Source of the DNA: JAJVID01 sp035275345
GTDB lineage: Bacteria > Acidobacteriota > Blastocatellia > RBC074
Direction: 5' to 3'
Length of the DNA: 21,516 bases
Assembly: GCA_035275345.1 (NCBI GenBank)
Contig: DATEMY010000059.1
Span: forward strand, 1 to 21,516
This document shows positions 1 to 6,334 of the stretch, piece by piece. The notes under the pieces are model-generated. The model worked only from the letters and a program-made list of their open reading frames with translations. It was not told the DNA's origin and searched no databases. The first letter of the stretch is position 1, and every line of letters begins with the position of its first letter. The translations under genes were made by a program, and so were the position numbers.

Positions 1-2
1 TG

Positions 3-65
3 CGTGACACCGGGGTGGACGTAACCACTCTGGTGATTCTCGTTGCCCCTAAAAAAATTGCTTAA
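3..65 (+). CDS. Possible 3' end of an upstream gene (partial)
   Basis: One frame is open from the window edge to a TAA at 63-65 and gives about 20 residues ending in LVAPKKIA. This could be the C-terminus of the gene preceding the response regulator, but it is too short to identify and could be chance. The stop codon lies in a short hairpin (GCCCCT at 45-50 pairing with AGGGGC at 65-70, 14-nt loop) that has no T-run, so it is at best a weak terminator. Confidence 0.25.
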   Translation, partial: RDTGVDVTTLVILVAPKKIA

Positions 66-70
66 GGGGC

Positions 71-122
71 TTGACACAGAAACACAGTTGCTGGGCTTAA
101 TTCTGCCGTCCGCTTCGCGGAC
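71..122 (+). promoter_or_regulatory. Candidate promoter and leader hairpin of the response regulator
   Basis: A perfect -35-like TTGACA sits at 71-76. The best -10 candidate, CTTAAT at 96-101, is weak and its spacing of 19 is long. A 6-bp perfect hairpin with a TTC loop (GTCCGC at 108-113, GCGGAC at 117-122) follows, in the presumed 5' leader. The call rests on sequence resemblance only. Confidence 0.3.
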
Positions 123-191
123 TGAAACTTGTGCAGATACCAATGCTGCCGAGGTTGCGCTAAATCTTCTGAGAAGCGAATCGTAATCGCC

Positions 192-872
192 ATGCGAAGA
201 GTTTTGATTATCGAGGACGATCAGATCATGGCCATCGCCCTGCGGGAGGGATTGGAATCCGAAGGCTATGAGGTTGAGATAGCCTCTGACGGGGCCGCCG
301 GATTGCGTCTGGCGACGCAAAGGGATTTCGACGTGGTCATCCTGGATTTGATGCTGCCTGAAATGAGCGGTTTCGATGTTTGCCAAAAGCTGCGCAATTC
401 GGGCGACGATGTCCCGCTGATTATGCTGACCGCGCGCAGCCTGGAGGTCGAGAAGGTGCAGGGGCTGAAGATGGGCGCGGACGATTACATCACCAAGCCG
501 TTCAGCCTGATGGAGTTGATCGCTCGAATCGAGGCCGTCTTGCGCCGCACGACGCGGCGATTCGAGGCGCTCGAATGTTACCGCTTCGCTGACGTCTCGC
601 TCGATTTCAAACAGTATCTGGCGATCAAGGGGGGGAAGCCATTGGACCTTTCGCCGCGCGAGTTCAGAATCATGAAGTTCCTGATTGAACACCGCAATCA
701 GGTAGTCAGCCGCGATCAGTTGCTCGACGGCGTTTGGTCGTATGACAGCTTTCCCACCCCCCGCACCGTAGACACGCATATCGCCAAACTGCGGCAGAAG
801 ATCGAGGATATCCCAAACAATCCCAGATACCTGATCACCATACACGGCGTCGGTTATAAATTCATCGGTTGA
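192..872 (+). CDS. OmpR/PhoB-family DNA-binding response regulator
   Basis: Two-component response regulator of 226 residues, predicted to bind DNA as a phosphorylated dimer in the cytoplasm. The receiver domain (about 1-115) has the acidic pair D9/D10, phospho-acceptor D52 in VVILDLMLP, T80 in IMLTAR and K102 in TKPF, so all key residues are present. The winged-helix output domain (about 130-224) ends with the typical RTVDTHIAKLRQKI and HGVGYKF motifs. The ATG at 192 was chosen because it places MRRVLIIEDD at the usual N-terminus; a longer TTG form from 129 would add 21 unrelated cysteine-rich residues. No histidine kinase is visible in the window, so the partner lies upstream or elsewhere. 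The target genes cannot be read from the sequence. Confidence 0.95.
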   Translation: MRRVLIIEDDQIMAIALREGLESEGYEVEIASDGAAGLRLATQRDFDVVILDLMLPEMSGFDVCQKLRNSGDDVPLIMLTARSLEVEKVQGLKMGADDYITKPFSLMELIARIEAVLRRTTRRFEALECYRFADVSLDFKQYLAIKGGKPLDLSPREFRIMKFLIEHRNQVVSRDQLLDGVWSYDSFPTPRTVDTHIAKLRQKIEDIPNNPRYLITIHGVGYKFIG

Positions 873-888
873 TATGCCGTAAAAAAGT

Positions 889-990
889 TCAGCTGGTCTC
901 GTAAATCAGGACCCGGTGTTTACGGCTGCCGATCAGATATCCGGTCAGCGCCCCAACCGCTGCGCCGATTACCGCGTAGATAAGTATTAC
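889..990 (-). pseudogene. Degenerate duplicate of the glycine-zipper protein 3' end
   Basis: On the minus strand, just after the stop of the 1013-1531 gene and in another frame, lie about 33 codons reading IYAVIGAAVGALTG, then GSRKHRVLIYETS and TGA. This parallels the C-terminus of the neighbour (IMAVGAAVGAIVGAITGSR, then EVIYKAP). The frame is closed upstream by a TAA inside the neighbour and has no ATG, GTG or TTG start, so it is a remnant of a tandem partial duplication rather than a working gene. A T-run follows its stop on the minus strand (positions 886-881). Confidence 0.6.
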
Positions 991-1012
991 CCTCCGGAAT
1001 TTGCACGCTAAA

Positions 1013-1531
1013 TTACGGGGCTTTGTAAATTACCTCGCCTCGACTGCCGGTAATCGCGCCAACAATGGCGCCAACGGCGGCGCCGACAGCCATGATCGGG
1101 TACTCGGGGCGAAATCTGGCGTCCGTAGCATTGCCGACGCTATATCCGATCCCGTATCCGCCGGCCATCCCGACGCCGCCAAGCAGCGCCGCGTAGCCTG
1201 CCGTCCGAGCTCCGGATTTCTTACGGATCTCGGCGATCTCCTGTCGCTTCAACTCCACATCTCCTCCCGGAGTCTTCGCGGTAGACAGGGTTATCGAGTC
1301 AGCCGTGACGGCCGTTACTTTCCCGCCGAATTTCTGACCCGTTTTTGTTTTGATCGACAGCTTCAAGCCAGGTTTTATCTTCATCAACTCATCCCAATTG
1401 TTCTTCACGTTCTGCGCCAGAACCGTTTGGGAGAAAAGCGAGGAAATCAAAAACAGGCTCAGTAACAAGCACAGCTTTTGCCGCAGTTGCGCATCTGCCG
1501 CGAAAGTCCTGGAAAAGAATTTGGTTGTCAT
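1013..1531 (-). CDS. Secreted glycine-zipper protein with Sm-like N-terminal region
   Basis: A 172-residue envelope protein of unknown function. It starts with a basic N-region and a hydrophobic signal segment (about 19-40, LCLLLSLFLISSLF, ending ...VLAQ). Residues about 52-106 resemble a small beta-barrel (LSm/SH3-like): a run LKLSIKTKTGQKFGGKV, then ADSITLS, then a QEIAEIRK strand. Residues about 112-165 form a glycine-zipper stretch (GGVGMAGGYGIGYSVG and AVGAAVGAIVGAITG) that could pack into the membrane. The start is supported by an AGGAG about 7 nt upstream on the minus strand. It is convergent with the response regulator, so the two are not co-transcribed. Small secreted proteins of this design are common in Acidobacteriota (family knowledge); no enzymatic motif is visible. 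Confidence 0.8.
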   Translation of the reverse strand: MTTKFFSRTFAADAQLRQKLCLLLSLFLISSLFSQTVLAQNVKNNWDELMKIKPGLKLSIKTKTGQKFGGKVTAVTADSITLSTAKTPGGDVELKRQEIAEIRKKSGARTAGYAALLGGVGMAGGYGIGYSVGNATDARFRPEYPIMAVGAAVGAIVGAITGSRGEVIYKAP

Positions 1532-1596
1532 AGCAATCTCCTGTCAGAGCAGTCAGGTAAGGATTCAGCAAAGGCAGGGGCAAATGGCGTTCCTAA

Positions 1597-1661
1597 CGGC
1601 GCCAGGCGCGTAAGCAGGCGGTTGCGTATAGATCAGCCGCTTGCTTACGCGTGCGGCGCCG
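1597..1661. repeat. Large GC-rich imperfect inverted repeat
   Basis: Arms at 1607-1624 and 1634-1651 match at 16 of 18 positions around a 9-base centre; the core is CGCGTAAGCA pairing with TGCTTACGCG. The stem can be extended outwards by a further CGGCGCC / GGCGCCG pairing after small asymmetric bulges. The element lies in the 312-base gap between divergent genes (1532-1843) and could be a dispersed REP-like element or a structured leader or terminator. Apart from it and a weak promoter, nothing recognisable lies in this gap. Confidence 0.6.
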
Positions 1662-1772
1662 CGCCGGGACCAAGCGCTTTGGCGTAAGGCTGATGATGAA
1701 GTTCGACTATTTTCAGGCGCAGGAAATTCCTGACAGTTGTCATGTTCCAACGACTGAGCAGCGCTCATCCGC

Positions 1773-1834
1773 TTGCATCGAACGGGGGCTTAATGTATTT
1801 ATAGCGCCGTCCCAATGATCTCCCCCACTGGAGG
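1773..1834 (+). promoter_or_regulatory. Weak promoter candidate and strong Shine-Dalgarno of the 1844 operon
   Basis: TTGCAT at 1773-1778 and TATTTA at 1796-1801 are separated by 17 bases and could be a weak sigma-70-type promoter. A clear GGAGG at 1830-1834, 9 nt before the ATG at 1844, supports that start codon. Confidence 0.35.
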
Positions 1835-1843
1835 TTACCAATC

Positions 1844-2248
1844 ATGCATTTCGAATTACGGCAATCCACTCGATTGCTGGCCCGGTGTTTCTTGTTTACT
1901 GTTTTTGTTCTATCCACGAGCGCGCTGGCGCAAACGCACGTGGTCAGCCAGGCGGACATCCACAAAGAATTGATAAACGCCACGCAAACGCGGCAGAAGA
2001 ATCTGCAAAAAGTCGAACGGCTCTTGACGTCCGACGAAGCGTCGAAAGCTCTGGAATCGTCTCGGATGAACCCGAAGCAGGTGAACGCCGCGATCTCGAC
2101 GCTGAGCGACGCAGAACTGGCGCGATTGGCGGCCCGCGCCGACGAACTCGATCGAGACTTCGCCGCCGGCAGACTGAGCGACCGGGACCTGCTCTTTATC
2201 GTTCTGGGCATCGCAGCGCTCATACTGATAATTGTCGCAGTGCGCTAG
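1844..2248 (+). CDS. PA2779-family small exported protein with hydrophobic tail
   Basis: A 134-residue protein of the PA2779 family, whose function is not established. A signal peptide (about 1-30, FLFTVFVLSTSALAQ) is followed by a charged helical region. The part reading MNPKQVNAAISTLSDAELARL is the recognisable family signature (predicted helices ending in an S-D-A-E-L-A-x-L motif). The protein ends in one hydrophobic helix (about 115-132, LLFIVLGIAALILIIVAV) and a terminal Arg. It starts the operon and is separated by only 3 nt from a cysteine peptidase, the same pairing as PA2779 and PA2778 in Pseudomonas (from memory). The tail could be an inner-membrane anchor; its shape (hydrophobic helix plus basic end) also resembles C-terminal sorting tails. 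Family call fairly sure, role unknown. Confidence 0.75.
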   Translation: MHFELRQSTRLLARCFLFTVFVLSTSALAQTHVVSQADIHKELINATQTRQKNLQKVERLLTSDEASKALESSRMNPKQVNAAISTLSDAELARLAARADELDRDFAAGRLSDRDLLFIVLGIAALILIIVAVR

Positions 2249-2251
2249 ATT

Positions 2252-2830
2252 ATGTTTTATCGTCTCGCCAGCCTTGTCGTCCTGTTCTCCTGTTTTTGCG
2301 CAGTGACGCCATCCGCCGGGGCGGACGGCGTATTGCTGGACGTTCCCTTTATAAAGCAGGAGAAGGATGGTTGCGGGGCGGCGAGCGTCGCGATGGTCAT
2401 GCAATATTGGCTCAAGCAGCAGGGCCGCTCAGATACCGGAAGCGCCGATGCGACAGTGATTCATCGCGCCCTGTTGGCGCCGGGCGGAAATGGCGTCTAC
2501 GCTTCCGCAATAAAGCGATATTTCGAACAGAGCGGATTCAGCACGTACCCGTTTCGCGGCGAGTGGAACGACCTGCAAGATCACCTGCTGAAGGGACGGC
2601 CTTTGATTGTCGCCCTGAGGTCATCGGCAGGCGAGGCGTCTTTGCATTATGTGGTTGTGGCGGGGCTGGACTCGCAGGCGGGGATCGTATCGCTGAACGA
2701 TCCCGCGCGGCGCAAGCTGCTCAAGCTGTCCAGGTCCGACTTTGAAAAGCAATGGAACGGCTCCAACCAATGGACATTGCTGGCTGTGCCTCGTCCGGTA
2801 GACCAGGACGACTCAAAAGGCTCTGGATGA
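2252..2830 (+). CDS. PA2778-like C39-type cysteine peptidase, exported
   Basis: A 192-residue papain-fold peptidase related to the C39 (bacteriocin leader-processing) family. A signal peptide (about 1-24, VVLFSCFCAVTPSAGA) implies a periplasmic or envelope location. The catalytic set is complete: Q36 (oxyanion), C41 in DGCGAASVAMVMQYW, H132 in LHYVVVAG and D150 in LNDPAR. It lacks the ABC transporter domains that carry C39 domains in bacteriocin exporters. It lies 3 nt behind the PA2779-like gene and overlaps the next gene by 4 nt (ATGA), so translation is probably coupled. In Pseudomonas the related protein has TPRs at its C-terminus (from memory); here the TPRs are in the next gene. The substrate is unknown; the neighbouring small protein is the obvious candidate. 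Confidence 0.85.
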   Translation: MFYRLASLVVLFSCFCAVTPSAGADGVLLDVPFIKQEKDGCGAASVAMVMQYWLKQQGRSDTGSADATVIHRALLAPGGNGVYASAIKRYFEQSGFSTYPFRGEWNDLQDHLLKGRPLIVALRSSAGEASLHYVVVAGLDSQAGIVSLNDPARRKLLKLSRSDFEKQWNGSNQWTLLAVPRPVDQDDSKGSG

Positions 2831-4515
2831 AGGCGACGGCCGTCCTTCTTATTCTCTCCTTCTCCTCGTTTCCCCTACTAGCCCAAGCTCCGCTCTCCGA
2901 AGCCGGGCGACTAGCCGAGATCAGACAACTCATCGCGCAAGAACGCTGGAATGAAATCGTTCGGCTTGCGGAGATCGAAGCCGAGCGCTCCGCCGATATC
3001 AACTACTACTACGGAATATCTCTGGCCCGACTGGAACGCTGGGAGGAAGCCAGGATGGCTTTTCAGCGCGGGCTTGACCAACAACCCGGCGCCAAACGTT
3101 TTCCTCTGGAGTTGGCCGGGATCGCCTTCAAGCAAAAGAACTATGCGGAGACCGCGGGCCATCTGCGACGCGCGCTTCGGCTCGATCCAGATGATACTTA
3201 CGCAAATGATTTTCTGGCGAGCGTCTACTTCCTGCAGGGCAACCTGGAGGCGGCGCTCTCGCGTTGGAATCGCGTTTCCAAGCCACAGATCGAAGAGGCG
3301 CCGCTCGACCCGACGCCCAAGGTCGATCCGGTACTGCTCGATCACGCCTTCACCTTCGCTCCGGCTATGTTGCTCAGCCTTCCCGATCTGCAAACGACAC
3401 AAGCGAGAGTGGACGGTCTGAACATCTTCTCCAATTACCGGTTCGATCTCGAAGCGCGCCAGGATGGAAAGTTCGACATGGTCTTTCGCGCGCATGAACG
3501 GAAAGGGTGGGATGGCGCCAAATGGGAAAGCTTGTTTTCGCTCTTTCGCGGCCTCCCATTCATGACCGTCAATCCTGAGTTCTTCAATATCGGACGCAAA
3601 GCCATCAACTTCGAGTCACTGGTTCGTTGGGACCCCGAGAAGCGACGTTTCAGGACTAACCTCTCAGGGCCTTTCTCAGGAGACCCGAAGTGGCGATATC
3701 AATTCGATCTGGATCTGCGCGACGAAAACTGGGACATCCGCCGCTCCTTTACCGGGCCCGCGCCGCTGCTGGGCAGGCTGAATTTGCGCAAGCAGACGTT
3801 CGCGGCGACAGCGACTTCATTTGTGAACGGCCGTTTTGACTGGGACACTGGAGTGGAATTGTCCCACCGTGACTTCCGTAACGTGACTGCCGGCGTGGCG
3901 CTGACTCCGCGTCTCTTGGCGCAAGGTTTCCAGCTCAAGCATCTGGGACGCCTCAACTACAAAATCTTCAGAGCGCCGGAGAAGCGATTCATTCTTACCA
4001 CCGGCGCCTCGAGCGAGTTGGGCCGCGTCTGGTCACAACCGTCTCGAATCTTCGCCAAGCTCCAGGCTTCGACCGAAGCTCACTGGTTCCCGCAGGGGAG
4101 CGGCGATGATTACGAAATTCGGGGAAAGATCCGCGCCGGCGAGACCTTCGGAGAGACTCCCTTCGACGAACTCTTCATCCTTGGCGTTGAGCGCGACAAT
4201 GACCTCTGGCTACGCGCGCACATCGGAACCCGCGACGGGCGCAAAGGCAGCGCCCCTATGGGACGCGGCTATTTCCTCTCCAACTGGGAATTTGACAAGA
4301 ACGTCTACAGCAATGGACTGATAAACCTCAAATTGGGCCCATTCCTGGACAGCGGCAAGATCATCAACTCATCCGCGGGATTCGGCTCGCGGACCTGGCT
4401 TTGGGACCTGGGAGCGCAGGCCAAAGTTCGGGTGTTGGGGGTGGGAGTCGCCTTCTCTTACGGAAAGGACCTGCGTTCAGGCAATAACGCGTTCTACGTT
4501 TCGATGTTTCGATGA
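2827..4515 (+). CDS. TPR protein with Omp85-like outer-membrane barrel
   Basis: A 562-residue protein. The ATG at 2827 overlaps the previous stop (ATGA) and gives a good signal peptide (MKATAVLLILSFSSFPLLAQ), so it was preferred to an upstream ATG at 2752. Residues about 35-160 are TPR-like helices (YYYGISLARLERWEEA, then LELAGIAFKQKNYAE, then ANDFLASVYFLQGNLEAA). Residues about 195-562 are rich in alternating beta strands. The part from L462 (LRAHIGT) through GRGYFLSNWEF to GPFLDSGKI, with a final strand ending NAFYVSMFR, resembles the C-terminal barrel of Omp85/D15 proteins, with RAH in place of the usual RG(F/Y) loop motif. If so, TPRs replace the POTRA domains. The barrel assignment is by eye; a general TPR outer-membrane protein is the alternative. 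It probably works with the two upstream genes. Confidence 0.65.
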   Translation: MKATAVLLILSFSSFPLLAQAPLSEAGRLAEIRQLIAQERWNEIVRLAEIEAERSADINYYYGISLARLERWEEARMAFQRGLDQQPGAKRFPLELAGIAFKQKNYAETAGHLRRALRLDPDDTYANDFLASVYFLQGNLEAALSRWNRVSKPQIEEAPLDPTPKVDPVLLDHAFTFAPAMLLSLPDLQTTQARVDGLNIFSNYRFDLEARQDGKFDMVFRAHERKGWDGAKWESLFSLFRGLPFMTVNPEFFNIGRKAINFESLVRWDPEKRRFRTNLSGPFSGDPKWRYQFDLDLRDENWDIRRSFTGPAPLLGRLNLRKQTFAATATSFVNGRFDWDTGVELSHRDFRNVTAGVALTPRLLAQGFQLKHLGRLNYKIFRAPEKRFILTTGASSELGRVWSQPSRIFAKLQASTEAHWFPQGSGDDYEIRGKIRAGETFGETPFDELFILGVERDNDLWLRAHIGTRDGRKGSAPMGRGYFLSNWEFDKNVYSNGLINLKLGPFLDSGKIINSSAGFGSRTWLWDLGAQAKVRVLGVGVAFSYGKDLRSGNNAFYVSMFR

Positions 4516-4542
4516 AGGGAATTGTGGATTACAGTAGCTGGT

Positions 4543-6006
4543 ATGATGAAGTACCTCCCCGCGAAGACCTTTGGTTCAAGCTGGTTTTACGGTCTGCTCG
4601 TGGCGACAGGATATCTTGCCCTGTCCCTGATTCATTGGCGGCATTCCTGGGCGCCGCTGTCACAAGGTTATGCGTTTCCGGATCTGGGCGCGAGTCGCGA
4701 GTCCAGCGCGCTTCTTGAAGGCGGCCAGACGATCTCGCTCGTCTTCCTTTACATCCTTTACCTGCTGGCCCTGATCAACTGGGAGCGGCGCGGATTCAGC
4801 CTGCGCGAGATCATCGCGATCGGCGTTCTGCCAGGATTGTTAGCCTTCAGCGCCTTGCCCGCCAACTCGACTGACATCCTCGCATATACGGGGCAAGGCC
4901 GAATCGTCGCCATTCACGGAGCAAATCCGTACCTGCACACTTACTCAGAGTTCGCCGATTCCTTTTTGCCCCTTGTGGAATGGGACATCACAATGCCTTA
5001 CGGCCCTGTGATGTTGCCGGTTTTTATCCTTGCGGGATGGGTGTCCGCATACAGCGTTCTCGGCGCGGTCTTCACGTTGAAGCTGATCTGGTTGGCGACT
5101 CACATCGCCAATTGCTTTTTGATATACCGGATTCTTCAGTCGCGCGGAAGCAACCCGGCGTTCGGAGTTTTCCTTTACGGCCTTAACCCGCTTGCGCTGC
5201 TCGAACTGGTGGCCAACGGACATAACGATGGATTGCTGATCTTCTTCGGTCTGTCCGCGATCTACGCTTTGCAACGGCGATGGAGCGGCTTCGCGCTGTG
5301 GCTGGCTCTGCTCTCCGCACTCGTGAAATTGCCCGGCGTCTTCATTCTGATGTCAGTCGCGGTCTACCTGGCGTGGCGGCGCGAATGGCGGGGGCTGACG
5401 CTCGGGTCGCTCGGATGCGGCGCGTCGCTACTGATCCTGAAAGTGACGTTGTTTCCAACCATTGAGTCTTTGTCCAGCATGACCAACGCCGCTGCATACT
5501 CGCAGAACTCGCTTCATCACTTTTTGATCGGCGCGATTGATGAAATCGGCCGGCGTCTTGGAATGGCGATAGACTACGACGCAATCTACCTGGCTGACCG
5601 CCGGCTCTTCTCCGCGCTCTTCATCGGCTTCTGTCTATGGCAATGGTTGAGGCTTCGCAGTCTGAGCGGTTTGATCCGCGAACTGGCATACATTTTTTCG
5701 GCGCTGCTTATCGGACTGGCGGCCTGGTTCTTCCCCTGGTACGTCAGCTGGCTTCTGCCACTGGCCGCGTTGACCGATTCAGAGCGATTACGTTGGGCGA
5801 TAGTCGTTTTCTCGTGGACGGCGCTGGCGCTTTACGCCTTCCCCGACTTCATCGTGACGGAGGCGCCGCTGCACAAGGTGTGGGCCGCGCTGAGAATAGC
5901 CATTGCGCATATTCCGCCACTGGTTTTGCTGAGCCGCGCTTTCCGGTGGGAAGCTGAGCGCGGTCAAGGTATAGAATTCAAGAAAGAGAAATTCAGCCAC
6001 GAATGA
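4543..6006 (+). CDS. GT-C mannosyltransferase, MptA/B (GT87)-like
   Basis: A multi-spanning inner-membrane glycosyltransferase of 487 residues with ten or more hydrophobic helices, likely transferring a sugar from a polyprenyl-phosphate donor on the periplasmic face. Family-type motifs: D111 in TDILAYTGQGR, then HGANPYLHTY and MPYGPVMLP in the first large loop, and later NPLALLELVANGHNDGLL. These match polyprenol-phosphomannose-dependent mannosyltransferases and GT87; the exact sugar cannot be read. The start is uncertain: ATG at 4543 was chosen, a TTG at 4522 sits immediately after an AGGGA, and neither has ideal spacing. The gene follows the TPR-barrel gene by 27 nt and is probably co-transcribed. 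The last 11 residues (IEFKKEKFSHE) and the stop are encoded by the inverted repeat at 5970-6127, so the native C-terminus was probably replaced or extended. Confidence 0.8.
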   Translation: MMKYLPAKTFGSSWFYGLLVATGYLALSLIHWRHSWAPLSQGYAFPDLGASRESSALLEGGQTISLVFLYILYLLALINWERRGFSLREIIAIGVLPGLLAFSALPANSTDILAYTGQGRIVAIHGANPYLHTYSEFADSFLPLVEWDITMPYGPVMLPVFILAGWVSAYSVLGAVFTLKLIWLATHIANCFLIYRILQSRGSNPAFGVFLYGLNPLALLELVANGHNDGLLIFFGLSAIYALQRRWSGFALWLALLSALVKLPGVFILMSVAVYLAWRREWRGLTLGSLGCGASLLILKVTLFPTIESLSSMTNAAAYSQNSLHHFLIGAIDEIGRRLGMAIDYDAIYLADRRLFSALFIGFCLWQWLRLRSLSGLIRELAYIFSALLIGLAAWFFPWYVSWLLPLAALTDSERLRWAIVVFSWTALALYAFPDFIVTEAPLHKVWAALRIAIAHIPPLVLLSRAFRWEAERGQGIEFKKEKFSHE

Positions 6007-6127
6007 ACACGAATATTCACCAATAAGGACAAGGACGCCGAAAACAAATTGACCATTTGAATCGAGAAAGAGATTCGTGTTCATTTGTGTTCATTCGTGG
6101 CTGAATTTCTCTTTCTTGAATTCTATA
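5970..6127. mobile_element. MITE-like 158-bp element with 41-bp perfect terminal inverted repeats
   Basis: Bases 5970-6010 and 6087-6127 are perfect reverse complements over 41 bases (outer end TATAGAATTCAAGAAAGAGA, inner end CACGAATGAACAC). The 76-base centre codes for nothing. The outer TATA ends are compatible with insertion at a TA dinucleotide, as in IS630/Tc1-type elements, but no transposase is present. The GAATGAACACGAA-type sequence recalls dispersed repeats of other GC-rich bacteria (recollection, unchecked). Once transcribed it would fold into a long hairpin that could terminate or stabilise the mannosyltransferase mRNA. Confidence 0.75.
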
Positions 6128-6334
6128 AGCGACATCCGGCGCAACTTTAATAAATACGAAGTTGAAATCGCCTGCTTCGAAACTGTAGAATGCGCGCCGA
6201 AAACAATCTCCCATGATCACCCCACGATCATCCCAACCGCACACCACTTTGTAAATTGGATTGTGAACGTGTCTTACCATTAAGTTGAGCGCCTCCAGAT
6301 AATCGCCCCGTTTGTTCATTTCGGAGTCCGCAAA
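6128..6334. other. Rest of the intergenic gap before the TonB-dependent receptor
   Basis: This stretch is visibly less GC-rich than its surroundings and presumably holds the promoter of the receptor gene. No convincing -35/-10 pair was seen. A GGAG at 6322-6325 precedes the ATG at 6335 by 9 nt and supports that start. A minus-strand reading frame crosses it but is not supported as a gene. Confidence 0.5.

Noticed and set aside
876..926. GCCGTAAA / TTTACGGC inverted repeat after the response regulator
   Set aside because: The 8-bp arms are 35 nt apart and no T-run follows on the plus strand, so it is not a credible terminator for that gene.
1910..2404. Long minus-strand frame opposite the PA2779-like gene
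   Set aside because: A GC-rich shadow of the coding strand; the plus-strand genes have signal peptides, catalytic motifs and a clear SD.
4512..4718. ATG at 4512 with a 68-codon frame
   Set aside because: It is out of frame with the GT-C protein, overlaps the TPR-barrel stop by chance and shows no domain; the GT-C frame is clearly the coding one.
6017..6319. Minus-strand 100-codon frame (begins MNKRGDYLEALNL) upstream of the TonB-dependent receptor
   Set aside because: It runs into the MITE-like element for its last third, has no good ribosome binding site, lies in AT-richer DNA and would cover the receptor's promoter region. The first 60 codons could be a remnant, but nothing recognisable supports this.
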